Of a DNA stretch of 64,000 nucleotides, positions 15,881-25,185 are shown piece by piece (position 1 is the stretch's first letter; the number at the start of each line of letters is the position of its first letter). Source of the stretch: Yeosuana marina. GTDB lineage: Bacteria; Bacteroidota; Bacteroidia; Flavobacteriales; Flavobacteriaceae. The translations under genes were made by a program, and so were the position numbers. Where the stretch lies: positions 62,001-126,000 of the forward strand of contig NZ_JAAKGI010000005.1 of NCBI RefSeq assembly GCF_011762485.1, given 5' to 3'. Below the pieces are notes generated by a model, which saw only the letters and a program-made list of their open reading frames with translations, did not search any database and had not been told where the DNA came from.

Positions 15881-16681
15881 ATGAGAAAACTAATACTCTT
15901 TCTTCTAATTGGATTTACTTTTACTTCGTGTAAAAAGTTGTCGTCGAAACATAATCATGCAAAACAAGATTTTAATAAATTAGAAACTAAGACACTACCC
16001 GTTGATAGTTTGATAATTTATCAAACCAAAGATTTAATAATTAAAAAACTATCAAATCATATTTATGAACATATTTCTTTTTTAAATACGGACGATTTTG
16101 GAAAAGTAGCTTGCAATGGAATGTTAGTTGTAAATGAAAATAAAGGAGTTATTTTTGATACACCAACTGACAACAAAAGTTCGTTAGAATTAATAAATTT
16201 CGTTACTAATCAACTTAAAAGTGAAATAACAGCTGTTATCCCAACTCATTTTCATGAAGATTGTGTTGGTGGAATTCAGGAATTTGAAGCCCACAATATT
16301 CCAACATACGCTACAAATCAAACTACTGAATTACTCAAAAATCATGGTCAAAAATTTTCTAAACCAGTTATAGAGTTTAATAAGACTCTGATGTTAAATA
16401 TTGGGGATAAAAAAGTTTATGCAGAATACTTTGGTGAAGGTCATACCAAAGACAATATTATAGGGTATTTTCCTGAAGATAATGCTATTTTTGGTGGATG
16501 TCTGATTAAAAATGTTGGGGCCAGTAAAGGTTATTTGGGAGATGCAAACATAAATAAATGGTCTGAAACTGTTAGTAAAGTCAAATTAAAATATCCAGAA
16601 GTTAAAATCATCATTCCTGGACACGGAAAATGGGGTGGAACTGAATTATTTGATTATACAATTAAATTATTTGAATTATAA
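15881..16681 (+). CDS. Subclass B1 metallo-beta-lactamase, probable lipoprotein
   Basis: Zn-dependent hydrolase of beta-lactam antibiotics, 266 residues. All B1 ligands are present: His123, His125 and Asp127 in THFHEDCVGG, His188 in GEGHTKDN, Cys207 in FGGCLIK, and His248 in IPGHGKWGG. The substrate-carboxylate lysine, Lys210, is also present. LGDANINKW is a further B1 hallmark. The N terminus (MRKLILFLLIGFTFTSC) ends in a relaxed Bacteroidetes lipobox with Cys17, so it is likely membrane-anchored in the periplasm like NDM-1. It follows sdaA by 12 bp. Family assignment is strong; the substrate profile is unknown. Confidence 0.92.
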   Translation: MRKLILFLLIGFTFTSCKKLSSKHNHAKQDFNKLETKTLPVDSLIIYQTKDLIIKKLSNHIYEHISFLNTDDFGKVACNGMLVVNENKGVIFDTPTDNKSSLELINFVTNQLKSEITAVIPTHFHEDCVGGIQEFEAHNIPTYATNQTTELLKNHGQKFSKPVIEFNKTLMLNIGDKKVYAEYFGEGHTKDNIIGYFPEDNAIFGGCLIKNVGASKGYLGDANINKWSETVSKVKLKYPEVKIIIPGHGKWGGTELFDYTIKLFEL

Positions 16682-16703
16682 TAGACAACTGATAGCACTG
16701 TTT

Positions 16704-16742
16704 ATAAAAAAAATAAGCCCAGCAACAACCTACTGGACTTAT
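16704..16742 (-). terminator. Terminator of the small lipoprotein gene
   Basis: ATAAGCCCAG (16713-16722) pairs with CTGGACTTAT (16733-16742), with one mismatch. On the minus strand this is followed by a T-tract (16705-16712). It probably also ends the opposing sdaA-beta-lactamase transcript. Confidence 0.7.
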
Positions 16743-16777
16743 CCAAAAAACTTTAGAGACGTCTGTAAAAAATAATA

Positions 16778-17299
16778 TTAGCTAGTCATTTTCCCATACG
16801 TAAATGTTACTTTACTTGTAATAATTTGTCCATCTACATCCACAAACTTGTAAGTCTCTTCAAAGGTAAACTCAGTCTTATCATTATTAAACTCAATGTT
16901 AAGATAGTTTGTAGAACAGTTTGTTACAAAGGATAAAACACCTCCTGTCAACTTCCAAGTACCATTCAACTGAACTTTATTAGTACAATTTGTTGCAACA
17001 TATCCTTGTTTTAATGAGTAGCTTCTATCATTCTCAAAACTATAAATAAGATCCTGTTGGCACTCCTCAAATTGATCGTATATATTTGTGCTTGGATTAT
17101 CCTCGTTGTCATCAGTAAGATCTATTTCCTTTTCTGAGACCATGCCCATAAAACTCCAGTCACCAACAAACGCCGTTTCTGTCGCGTCAAGTTCACCAGT
17201 TAAAGCTTGTGGACAATTTGGACTATTATCGTTACTGCAACCCACAAATAAAAGACTTGCTACCATGATAGTTTTTACAAATACAATTGATTTTTTCAT
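16778..17299 (-). CDS. Lipocalin-like lipoprotein
   Basis: A 173-residue exported lipoprotein: signal MKKSIVFVKTIMVASLLFVGC with the lipobox Cys at 21. The mature part has the pattern of flavobacterial lipocalin-like proteins: a first strand VGDWSF, the alternating strands LIYSFENDRSYSL and NGTWKLTGGVLSF, and EFTFEETY near the end. Several Cys residues (29, 79, 103, 122) could form disulfides. Ligand and role are unknown. It is monocistronic and convergent with the beta-lactamase gene. Confidence 0.72.
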   Translation of the reverse strand: MKKSIVFVKTIMVASLLFVGCSNDNSPNCPQALTGELDATETAFVGDWSFMGMVSEKEIDLTDDNEDNPSTNIYDQFEECQQDLIYSFENDRSYSLKQGYVATNCTNKVQLNGTWKLTGGVLSFVTNCSTNYLNIEFNNDKTEFTFEETYKFVDVDGQIITSKVTFTYGKMTS

Positions 17300-17481
17300 A
17301 TGTTATATTCTTTTTTTAATTCATTTTTAAGATGATAAAACCTACAAATAGTTGCGTATAAAAGTGCTTTTTTTTAATCAATTAAAAACTCCTTATTTAT
17401 TATTTTAAAACAGAAATTAAGCTTATTCACTCAATTAATTAAAATATCATAACTCTTATTCCCTTTAAAATTACGATGCCT

Positions 17482-17489
17482 TATATTTG
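17482..17489 (+). promoter_or_regulatory. Candidate -7 box before the 122-residue orphan gene
   Basis: TATATTTG, a match to TAnnTTTG, 81 bp before the ATG at 17571. No TTG lies at the right upstream spacing, so support is partial. Confidence 0.35.
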
Positions 17490-17570
17490 TATTTGATTAA
17501 CTTGTTCGTCATTTAAATTCTCATTACAAAGCGAAACAAATGACTAAACCAAACTGTTTAATAATACCCA

Positions 17571-17939
17571 ATGAGCGATACAAATCACATATCAAAAATT
17601 AAAAGCGGTTTTTGGAAATCATCAAGTAACAATCTATTTTGGATACAAGTACAGGGTAACTTGGTATACTGGCTAGGAATGAATAGAAAAACCGAACAAT
17701 ACAACGAAGGTTCCAATTGGTGTCATGTTGGGCATGGAACTATTCAAAATGATACTATTGTTTTACATTGGAGCGATATACCTATAGGAAATGATAACCT
17801 ATCAGGACATGTTACGATACAAATAATTAACGAATACGAAATGAGAGTTATGCAGGATTCGGGGAATTTTGGACTTTCCCAATGGAAATGGGTTAGTGAA
17901 AAAAGTCATTTTCATTTAGTGTCTTCGCCTACTCAATAG
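17571..17939 (+). CDS. Hypothetical 122-residue protein, beta-rich
   Basis: Not assigned to a family. The protein has no signal peptide. It is unusually rich in Trp (seven) and in alternating polar/apolar residues, for example LFWIQVQGNLVYWLG, NWCHVGHG, TIVLHWSDIP and GLSQWKWV, suggesting a small beta-barrel or sandwich. Repeated Gly-turns before strands support this. It ends 30 bp before the broken acetyltransferase gene in the same direction, so the two may share a transcript. A ligand-binding or immunity-type function is possible but not supported by any recognised motif. Confidence 0.6.
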   Translation: MSDTNHISKIKSGFWKSSSNNLFWIQVQGNLVYWLGMNRKTEQYNEGSNWCHVGHGTIQNDTIVLHWSDIPIGNDNLSGHVTIQIINEYEMRVMQDSGNFGLSQWKWVSEKSHFHLVSSPTQ

Positions 17940-17969
17940 CTATTTTTACTCAACTTTAAACCTCAAACA

Positions 17970-18596
17970 ATGCAAGGTCCAAATAAAAATAACATCTACC
18001 CTATACCCAATTACAATAAATTATGCTTTTTAAAAAACATCATTACTAACCCCAACATCATTGTTGGAGATTATAAGTATTATGATGATTTTGAAGATGT
18101 TAAAAACTTTGAAACCAATGTGAAATATCATTTCGACTTTATTGGTGATAAGCTCATCATTGGGAAATTTTGTATGATTGCGTCTGGTGTTTCATTTATT
18201 ATGAATGGCGGTAATCATTTAACTGATTCTATTTCTGCCTATCCGTTTGCTGTTGTTGGAAACGGTAGGGAACATGCTATGGATGGAAAATCGTAACCAA
18301 GTAAAGGCAACACTATTATAGGAAATGATGTTTGGATAGGCCACAATGCAACCATTATGCCAGGCGTTACTATTGGCGACGGAGCAATTATTGTAACAAA
18401 TGCAACCGTTACAAAAGATGTTAAACCTTATTCTATTGTTGGAGGAAATCCGGCGAAGCTGATTAAAAAACGATTTTCTGATAATGATATTAACAATTTA
18501 CTTGAAATAAAATGGTGGAATTGGGATATTGAAAAAATCACAAAACACCTTCAACTCATAACCTCTTCAGAAGTAAATTTGCTCAAAAAAGTATAA
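17970..18596 (+). pseudogene. Vat/CatB-type xenobiotic acetyltransferase with an in-frame stop
   Basis: Left-handed beta-helix acetyltransferase of the streptogramin A/chloramphenicol (XAT) type. Read through, it would be 208 residues, the normal length. The N-terminal part shows FIGDKLIIGKFCMIASGVSFIMNGGNH with the probable catalytic His83. The part after the stop has [20 protein letters not shown], hexapeptide repeats and [17 protein letters not shown] single TAA at 18294-18296 (residue 109, after MDGKS) breaks it, where relatives usually have an aromatic residue such as Tyr (one base from TAT/TAC). No frameshift is present. It is either a recent pseudogene or a sequence error. Confidence 0.85.
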
Positions 18597-18673
18597 TTCA
18601 AATTTTTAAATCCAGAAAAGTTTTACAGTTTTTAAAGAGCAAAATCACAAATCGTGTATTTCATCGTATTTAT

Positions 18674-18704
18674 TTGCGTTTTGCAGATTTTTTGTCTATA
18701 TTTG
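18674..18704 (+). promoter_or_regulatory. Candidate promoter of the LamG/T9SS gene
   Basis: TTG at 18674-18676, 20 bp, then TATATTTG at 18697-18704. This is a near-perfect Bacteroidetes promoter, 42 bp upstream of the ATG at 18747. Confidence 0.55.
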
Positions 18705-18746
18705 ATGTATTAAAATAGTCCCAAACTATTTCTTTTACCACTACTT

Positions 18747-21440
18747 ATGAATAAGGCTGTAGAATCTTTCAGATTAATAGCAATCGCTATATGCATGTGC
18801 AGCTACTTTTTTGTGTTTCCACAAGGTATAGATACAACTCCAAAAATAGATTTTGATGGCATTGATGACTATATTGATTTAGGAAATGTACACAATCTAA
18901 CTAATTCATTTTCACTAGAAGCTTGGGTGTTGCAAGAAGCAACCGTTACTAATGGCACGATTATTTCAAAAGGAGATTCAAATGCAAAAAGTAAACATGG
19001 TTATCAATTATCATTAATTAATAACTACCCAAACATAACTTGGTACAATGCTACAGGAAATGAAATTCTTAATACTATATCACCTTACTTTATTTTAAAC
19101 AATAAATGGTATCATATAGCAGCTACATTTGATGGCGAAACAGTCAAACTATTTGTGGACGGCTTACAGGTATCCGAAACCTTAATTTCAACAGGACCTT
19201 CGCAGGATGAAGAACCTTTTATAATCGGGGCCGTTTATAATAGTAATTCGTCAAATTTCCCTACCAATTATTTTAATGGTTTTATTGATGAAGTACGCGT
19301 ATGGAATATTGCGTTAACGGAACGACAAATCCATGAAATGATGAATCAGGAAATAGAGCAGAACGATATTTTCGTAAAAGGCAAAGTTGTTCCTTTAAAT
19401 ATTTCTGATAAACTATTATGGAGCAATCTCGAAGGCTACTATCCAATGACTGATAATCTCGCAAATGATGCATCAGGAAATAATCGTAACGGAATTGCCA
19501 AAAATATGAATTCTATACAGCTGCAATCGGCTCCTTTACCTTACAAATCTATTGATATAAATTCTGCCACAGCGTTAGATTGGGATACAACTTCAACCTG
19601 GTTACATGGAAATGATTTAAATCTGCCCAACACAATTGGCGTTGATGGTTCTACCCGAATAGATTGGAATATTGTTGAAACTAGAGATCCTATTTTTGTG
19701 TCAAGAAATTTAAAACTTTTAGGACTAAAAAATAGTGCAGATGAACTCTCTATAACAGCCAGTCATAGCTTAGATATCTCAAACTATTTAAAATTAGATG
19801 GTATGATTGATTTAGATGGCGAATCGCAATTAATTCAAGGTACTGATAGTTATTTAGATCCCAGAAGTACTGGAACTTTAGAAAGAGATCAACAAGGAAC
19901 CAAAGATTTATATACCTACAACTACTGGTCATCTCCTGTTGGCATTAGTAATACAACAACCAATAATAACAGCTACAAACTCCCTGATATACTCAAAGAT
20001 GGTTCTATCCCATCATCCCCTCTATCCATTCATTTTTTAACATCTGGATACAATGGAGACCCAGGAGATCCGGGTGTTACTCCTATTAGTATTGCCGATT
20101 ATTGGGTTTGGAAATACGCCAGTCAAACAAATAACAGTAATCCATGCTGGCAGCATGTAAGAAGTACAGGAACTCTGAAAGCTGGAGAAGGTTACACTAT
20201 GAAAGGTGTTGCTGCTACTGGACTTGATAAAACTCAAGAGCAAAACTATGTGTTTAAAGGAAAACCAAATAATGGTGATATTACAATTGCATTACCAGCC
20301 AATAAAGATTATTTACTAGGAAACCCATATCCTTCTGCTCTTGATGCCGATGAATTTATTCGCGACAATACAAGCATTGCTAATGGTGGCAGAGCATCGT
20401 CAAATATTATAAACGGAACCTTGTATTTTTGGGAAGATTTTACGAGTCAAACACATGCTTTAGCCGAATACCATGGAGGCTTTGCTATGTATTCATTGAT
20501 GGGTGGCACGAAGGCTATTGTAAATGATGCCAGACTAAATCAAACAGAACTTTCAGGAACCAAAATACCACAACGATATGTTCCCGTTAGCCAAGGTTTT
20601 TTTGTGTTTGCTGATGCAGGTGGTAATTTAAGATTTAAAAATAGTCAGAGAACATTTAAAACAGAGACATTAGATCCTTCAATATTTATTAAAACTGAAA
20701 CTACCAAAGAAAAATCATCCGCAACGACAAATAGTAATAACACCAATACAGATATAAGGCAAAAAATCAAATTATTATTTGATTCGCCTATTGGATATCA
20801 TCGTCAGTTACTTGTTGGAGTTGATGAACAAGCTTCGAATGACTTTGATTTTGGCTATGATGCGCCTTTAATTGAAGATAATAAAGAAGACATGTTCTGG
20901 GTAATTAATGAAAACAATTACATTATACAGGCTATAAACGACTTTAGTAACAATCAAAACTTACCCTTAGGCTTTAAAATATACCAAGAAGGATTAACAA
21001 CAATCAAAATTGATGAATTAGAAAACATCGCAGCCAATCTTGATATTTTTGTTCATGATAAAGAACAAAATACGTATCACAACTTAAAGGAAAGCAACTT
21101 TGAAGTCTACTTAACAACCGGAAATTATTTAGACCGATTTGAGATTACATTTTCAAATTCTAAAACCAGTGATACATTGGACTCCAACGAATTTGAAACT
21201 AATAGATTAAATGTTTACTATTCTAATGCGTCTTCAAGTTTAATCATTCAAAACTCCGCTTTAAGAAACATAGAATCTGCCCAAATATTTAACATGTTAG
21301 GGCAATCCATTTACAAATTTGAAACTATAGAAAATAAAACATACCAAGCGTTTAAAACAAAGCACCTTAACGCTGGTACTTACATTATAAAAGTGCAAAC
21401 AGCAGAAAGCCTGATGTCTAAAAAAATATTAATACAATAA
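18747..21440 (+). CDS. Secreted LamG-domain protein with type IX secretion sorting domain
   Basis: An 897-residue surface or secreted protein. It starts with a signal peptide (hydrophobic 9-24, cleavage near FPQG). Residues 30-195 form a concanavalin/LamG domain: FDGIDDYIDLG, SLEAWV, WYHIAATFDGETVKLFVDG and NGFIDEVRVWN. A long middle region has no recognised domain, but shows Gly/Asn-rich strands and GNPYPSALDADEFI, a segment seen in many flavobacterial T9SS cargos. The last 75 residues (LNVYYSNASS, NMLGQSIYKF, LNAGTYIIKV, SKKILIQ) are a type A T9SS sorting domain. It probably binds glycans or acts as an adhesin. It has its own promoter. Confidence 0.88.
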   Translation: MNKAVESFRLIAIAICMCSYFFVFPQGIDTTPKIDFDGIDDYIDLGNVHNLTNSFSLEAWVLQEATVTNGTIISKGDSNAKSKHGYQLSLINNYPNITWYNATGNEILNTISPYFILNNKWYHIAATFDGETVKLFVDGLQVSETLISTGPSQDEEPFIIGAVYNSNSSNFPTNYFNGFIDEVRVWNIALTERQIHEMMNQEIEQNDIFVKGKVVPLNISDKLLWSNLEGYYPMTDNLANDASGNNRNGIAKNMNSIQLQSAPLPYKSIDINSATALDWDTTSTWLHGNDLNLPNTIGVDGSTRIDWNIVETRDPIFVSRNLKLLGLKNSADELSITASHSLDISNYLKLDGMIDLDGESQLIQGTDSYLDPRSTGTLERDQQGTKDLYTYNYWSSPVGISNTTTNNNSYKLPDILKDGSIPSSPLSIHFLTSGYNGDPGDPGVTPISIADYWVWKYASQTNNSNPCWQHVRSTGTLKAGEGYTMKGVAATGLDKTQEQNYVFKGKPNNGDITIALPANKDYLLGNPYPSALDADEFIRDNTSIANGGRASSNIINGTLYFWEDFTSQTHALAEYHGGFAMYSLMGGTKAIVNDARLNQTELSGTKIPQRYVPVSQGFFVFADAGGNLRFKNSQRTFKTETLDPSIFIKTETTKEKSSATTNSNNTNTDIRQKIKLLFDSPIGYHRQLLVGVDEQASNDFDFGYDAPLIEDNKEDMFWVINENNYIIQAINDFSNNQNLPLGFKIYQEGLTTIKIDELENIAANLDIFVHDKEQNTYHNLKESNFEVYLTTGNYLDRFEITFSNSKTSDTLDSNEFETNRLNVYYSNASSSLIIQNSALRNIESAQIFNMLGQSIYKFETIENKTYQAFKTKHLNAGTYIIKVQTAESLMSKKILIQ

Positions 21441-21496
21441 GTTAGTTTAGTTTTGTTTTATGTGAGTAGAACCCCAAATCTACTTTTTAGTTAGCC

Positions 21497-21530
21497 AAGA
21501 GTCCTGAAGTCACATTTGGGACTCTTATTT
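21497..21530. terminator. Shared hairpin between convergent LamG and hisS genes
   Basis: AAGAGTCC (21497-21504) pairs with GGACTCTT (21519-21526) around a 14-nt loop, with ATTTTA after it. It touches the hisS stop codon. It could terminate the plus-strand transcript; the T-tract is weak. Confidence 0.5.
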
Positions 21531-23198
21531 TATAACAGAAACTAGTTCTTCAAGTGTCAATTTTTGTTGCTCTCCAGAAATCATATTTTTTAAGGTATAA
21601 CTATTTGAAGTAATCTCTTCTTCTCCAACTAAAACTACAAATGGAATATTACGCTTATTAGCATGATTCATTTGTTTTTTCATTTTAGCGGCGTCTGGAT
21701 AAAGTTCTGCATTAATACCGCTTTCTCTTAACTTCTTAATAGCTTTTAAACTAAATAATGCCTCTTTATCTCCAAAGTTTATAAAGAGTACCTCAATAGT
21801 TTTCGTGATGGTTTCTGGGAATAGATTTAATTCTTCTAACACCAAATATATTCTGTCTAAACCAAAACTAATACCAACACCACTCACATCTTTCAACCCA
21901 AAAATTCCTGTTAAATCATCATATCGGCCACCGCCACCAATGGAACCCATTTGAACATTTTCTGGCGCAGAGACTTCAAAAATAGCACCCGTATAGTAAT
22001 TTAACCCACGAGCTAAGGTTACATCCAATTGTAAAGTTGCGGTTTGCAATCCTAATGTTGTAATAGCTGACTTGATAAACTCTAATTCTTGAATACCTTT
22101 TATACCTTCTTCTGAAGACGCTAAAATCGTTTTTAAACTCTCTATTTGAGATTCAAACGTTCCGGTTAACGAAAATAAAGGTTGTAATTTATCAATGCCA
22201 GATTGCGGAATATCTTTGCTTAACATCTCTTCCTTAACCTTCTCCTCTCCTATTTTATCAAGCTTATCAAGCGCCACCGTAAAATCAATCAATTTATCTT
22301 GAGCACCAATTACTTCAGCAATTCCAGATAATATTTTACGATTATTAATTTTAATAGTAACACCCTCTAATTTTAACGCTGAAAATACAGTATCATATAA
22401 CTGAACAAACTCTACTTCCTGCCAAAGCGATGTGCTTCCAACCACATCGGCATCACATTGGTAAAACTCTCTAAAACGTCCTTTTTGCGGTCTGTCGGCA
22501 CGCCAAACAGGTTGCATCTGGTAACGCTTAAACGGAAATTCAATTTCGTTTTGGTGTTGAACTACATAACGCGCAAAAGGGACTGTTAAATCATAGCGTA
22601 GGGCTTTTTCGGAGATATAATTATTCATGTATCCAGAACCTAAATTGAATGAAAATCCACCAAAAACTTTCATGGTAAATTCCGTTAGAACATTATTATC
22701 AGAATTTTTTAATTTTTCGACATTTCCGTCAATTGAAATTATGTATAGCTCTACAAAATACCAGATATCGTTACATAAATTTTCGAATTTTGTTTTTTCG
22801 TCTTCAAACTTTATTTGGTTATTTGATTTTAAAATTTTTGGGAAAACTTCTAATAAATTATCTCTATAACTTTTGATAATTGCATCTGTGTTTTTATCAT
22901 CGTGTTTCTTCAAATAAGCTTGAAGGTTGTAAAGAATTGTTTTTATTGATTCAATTAATGATATATTAAAAGTCTGCAAAAACTCACCCGAATTCAAAAT
23001 CTTAAAAATCAATCGATCACCTTCATCGCCGTATTTTCCCATTAAGGTATCAGAATTTTCAAAACTAGGCGTTTCTATAGGTTGAAAGCCAAACGTTTCA
23101 AACACCTTTTTTATGGTCTGAAAAATATAGTTGCGTTTTGCTACCTGTTCAGGGTTAAAATCTCTTGTGCCTTTAGGAATACTTGGTTTTTGAGCCAT
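21525..23198 (-). CDS. hisS: Histidyl-tRNA synthetase with a large insertion
   Basis: Class II aminoacyl-tRNA synthetase charging tRNA-His. Motif 1 region is [11 protein letters not shown], and motif 2 is seen in [21 protein letters not shown]. The histidine-binding loops are ARGLNYYTG and GGGRYDDL, and motif 3 is [11 protein letters not shown]-terminal anticodon-binding domain ends the protein. At 557 residues it is about 100 longer than usual. The excess lies between FKILNSGE (65-72) and [11 protein letters not shown] (195-205), where relatives have roughly 20-25 residues. The insert (about 75-193) is helical, charged and A/T-rich, without a recognised domain. All catalytic motifs are intact, so the enzyme should be active. 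Confidence 0.95.
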   Translation of the reverse strand: MAQKPSIPKGTRDFNPEQVAKRNYIFQTIKKVFETFGFQPIETPSFENSDTLMGKYGDEGDRLIFKILNSGEFLQTFNISLIESIKTILYNLQAYLKKHDDKNTDAIIKSYRDNLLEVFPKILKSNNQIKFEDEKTKFENLCNDIWYFVELYIISIDGNVEKLKNSDNNVLTEFTMKVFGGFSFNLGSGYMNNYISEKALRYDLTVPFARYVVQHQNEIEFPFKRYQMQPVWRADRPQKGRFREFYQCDADVVGSTSLWQEVEFVQLYDTVFSALKLEGVTIKINNRKILSGIAEVIGAQDKLIDFTVALDKLDKIGEEKVKEEMLSKDIPQSGIDKLQPLFSLTGTFESQIESLKTILASSEEGIKGIQELEFIKSAITTLGLQTATLQLDVTLARGLNYYTGAIFEVSAPENVQMGSIGGGGRYDDLTGIFGLKDVSGVGISFGLDRIYLVLEELNLFPETITKTIEVLFINFGDKEALFSLKAIKKLRESGINAELYPDAAKMKKQMNHANKRNIPFVVLVGEEEITSNSYTLKNMISGEQQKLTLEELVSVIK

Positions 23199-23325
23199 TG
23201 ATTAATTTTTAAAGCACAAATATCTTAATTTTTGCCGTGACTTAACACCTTTTTTAAAAATTATAGTAACTTTATTCGCCTTTAAGAGTCTAACTTTAAA
23301 AGTCGATAATCCTTAACACTCATTT

Positions 23326-24567
23326 ATGTTTTCATTAGTACGAGAAAATATTAGAATTGCCGTAAATTCTATAAAAAGTCAATTGTTACGTACTATTTTG
23401 ACAGTTTTAATTATTGCTATAGGTATTACAGCTCTTGTTGGCATTTTAAGTGCTATTTCCGCCCTTGAGAATACCATCTCGGGTGATTTTTCATCTATGG
23501 GATCAAACACCTTTAATATACAGCGTGAAGAGTTTGCTATTCAACGTCATGGTGGCGGCAGAATTCAAAAACAAAACCCTATTATTTCATACGCCGATGC
23601 CAATGATTTTATAAACGCTTATCAATTTCCGTTATCTCAGGTTTCTTTGTCTTTTACAGGAACCCGATCGGCCGAAATAAAATATGAAAGCGAAAAAACA
23701 GATCCGGACGTTCTTATATTAGGCGCTAATGAAAATTTTATTCAAAATTCCGGACTTAAAATCAATCAAGGACGCGAGTTTACCGTATTTGATGTTGATA
23801 ACAATAACAATGTTTGCGTGATTGCCAATGATATTGTTGAGGAGTTTTTTAAAGACCTAAACCCAATTAACAAAACCATAAGTATAAGAGGTCATAAATT
23901 TAAGGTTATAGGCACTTTGGAGTCCAAAAAAACAGGATTTAACAGTAGTGAAGATAACCGTATTATCATCCCGATAAAACTAGCCCGTTCTATTTTTACG
24001 AATCCCAATATCAATTATAATTTAAGTATTAAAGTTGATAAAAAGGAATTATTAGATAACGCTAAAGATGAAGCTATTTATACCTTTAGAAACGTTAGAA
24101 AACTTAAACCTATTGAAAAAAATAACTTTGCCATTGAAAGTAGCGAAGATTTAGCGAATAGAGTCGCCTCTATGACCAAATACCTGTATATGGCTGCTTG
24201 GGTAATTAGCATCATTACAATTTTCGGGTCTTCGATAGCCTTGATGAATATTATGCTGGTTACGGTATCTGAGCGAACTCGTGAAATAGGTGTTAGAAAA
24301 GCATTAGGCGCCAAACGTAAAACTATTTCTACCCAATTTTTTATTGAGACCATCATTGTTGGTCAAATGGGTGGTGTTTTGGGAATTATTCTAGGATTGC
24401 TTATAGGTTTTGCCGTATCGTCGGCTGCTGGATTTAATTTTACAACACCCTGGAAAGCTATGTTTACCGCTGTTGCTATCTCATTTATCGTAGCCTTAAT
24501 ATCTGGGTTAATGCCAGCTATTAAAGCTTCTAAATTAGATCCTATAGAATCCTTACGTTACGAATAA
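23326..24567 (+). CDS. MacB/FtsX-type ABC transporter permease
   Basis: A 413-residue inner-membrane permease. It has one N-terminal TM (about 22-45), a periplasmic MacB_PCD domain (50-280, with the GGGRIQKQNPIISYADA segment), and three C-terminal TM helices in the FtsX domain. The cytoplasmic coupling motif VSERTREIGVRKALGAKR lies between TM2 and TM3. The cognate ATPase is not adjacent, so it is encoded elsewhere or shared. The likely role is export of lipids, peptides or lipoproteins, or stress-related mechanotransmission. It converges with the DUF6495 gene (1-bp gap). Confidence 0.9.
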   Translation: MFSLVRENIRIAVNSIKSQLLRTILTVLIIAIGITALVGILSAISALENTISGDFSSMGSNTFNIQREEFAIQRHGGGRIQKQNPIISYADANDFINAYQFPLSQVSLSFTGTRSAEIKYESEKTDPDVLILGANENFIQNSGLKINQGREFTVFDVDNNNNVCVIANDIVEEFFKDLNPINKTISIRGHKFKVIGTLESKKTGFNSSEDNRIIIPIKLARSIFTNPNINYNLSIKVDKKELLDNAKDEAIYTFRNVRKLKPIEKNNFAIESSEDLANRVASMTKYLYMAAWVISIITIFGSSIALMNIMLVTVSERTREIGVRKALGAKRKTISTQFFIETIIVGQMGGVLGIILGLLIGFAVSSAAGFNFTTPWKAMFTAVAISFIVALISGLMPAIKASKLDPIESLRYE

Positions 24568-24568
24568 T

Positions 24569-25036
24569 TTAATTTATAAGTGTATCAAAATACTTATATA
24601 AATCGCCTTTGGTGATCGCAGCACCTTGCTGAATCATTTTAAACTTATCTAGGTTTTTATCGTCTGTATAGTCTTTATCGGCATGAAAAAATTCAACATT
24701 ATCATCCATCAGGTTTTCTCGTAACCATTGGTAACCTTCAGTTGTCGTAATATCTACATCATTTTTTAAATTAAGAACAATGGCAGACATTTTATCCTCT
24801 CCTAAATAAAACAAATACATATGTTGTGGAGATATATGTTCTAAATATTCAGCTTTATTTAAAACACCTTCCCAAATCAAATCACTAAAAACATCTAATT
24901 CCGTTTCAGCTAATTCTGGCTTATTAACTTTTAAATTCTCCCACTCATCAGCAGTAATCGACTGCGACGCTAAAAAATTTATAAACTCTTTGTGTAATTC
25001 TTCAAATTGTTCTTTGGTAAGTCTGGAATACTTCAT
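24569..25036 (-). CDS. DUF6495 family protein
   Basis: A 155-residue acidic cytoplasmic protein conserved in Flavobacteriia. MKYSRLTKEQFEELHKEF at the start, ITADEWENLK and HMYLFYLGEDKMSAIVLNL are the recognisable conserved blocks. No catalytic motif, signal or membrane segment is visible. Function unknown. It is transcribed toward macB and away from the rpsF operon terminator. Confidence 0.78.
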   Translation of the reverse strand: MKYSRLTKEQFEELHKEFINFLASQSITADEWENLKVNKPELAETELDVFSDLIWEGVLNKAEYLEHISPQHMYLFYLGEDKMSAIVLNLKNDVDITTTEGYQWLRENLMDDNVEFFHADKDYTDDKNLDKFKMIQQGAAITKGDLYKYFDTLIN

Positions 25037-25137
25037 CTCTTACTATTTAAATATGTTTTAATTATTAAATGTAATTCGCCAAAAACATTCTATTTCTATA
25101 TAAAAATGTTAGGCACATTTTATAAATTAATTTTTAT

Positions 25138-25167
25138 AAAAAAAGCCCCAACTAGGTTGAGGCTTTT
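25138..25167 (-). terminator. Terminator of the rpsF-rpsR-rplI operon
   Basis: AAAAGCCCCAAC (25141-25152) pairs with GTTGAGGCTTTT (25156-25167), one mismatch, with a 3-nt loop. On the minus strand it continues into a T-tract. Confidence 0.85.
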
Positions 25168-25185
25168 AAATTATACTATAAAAGT

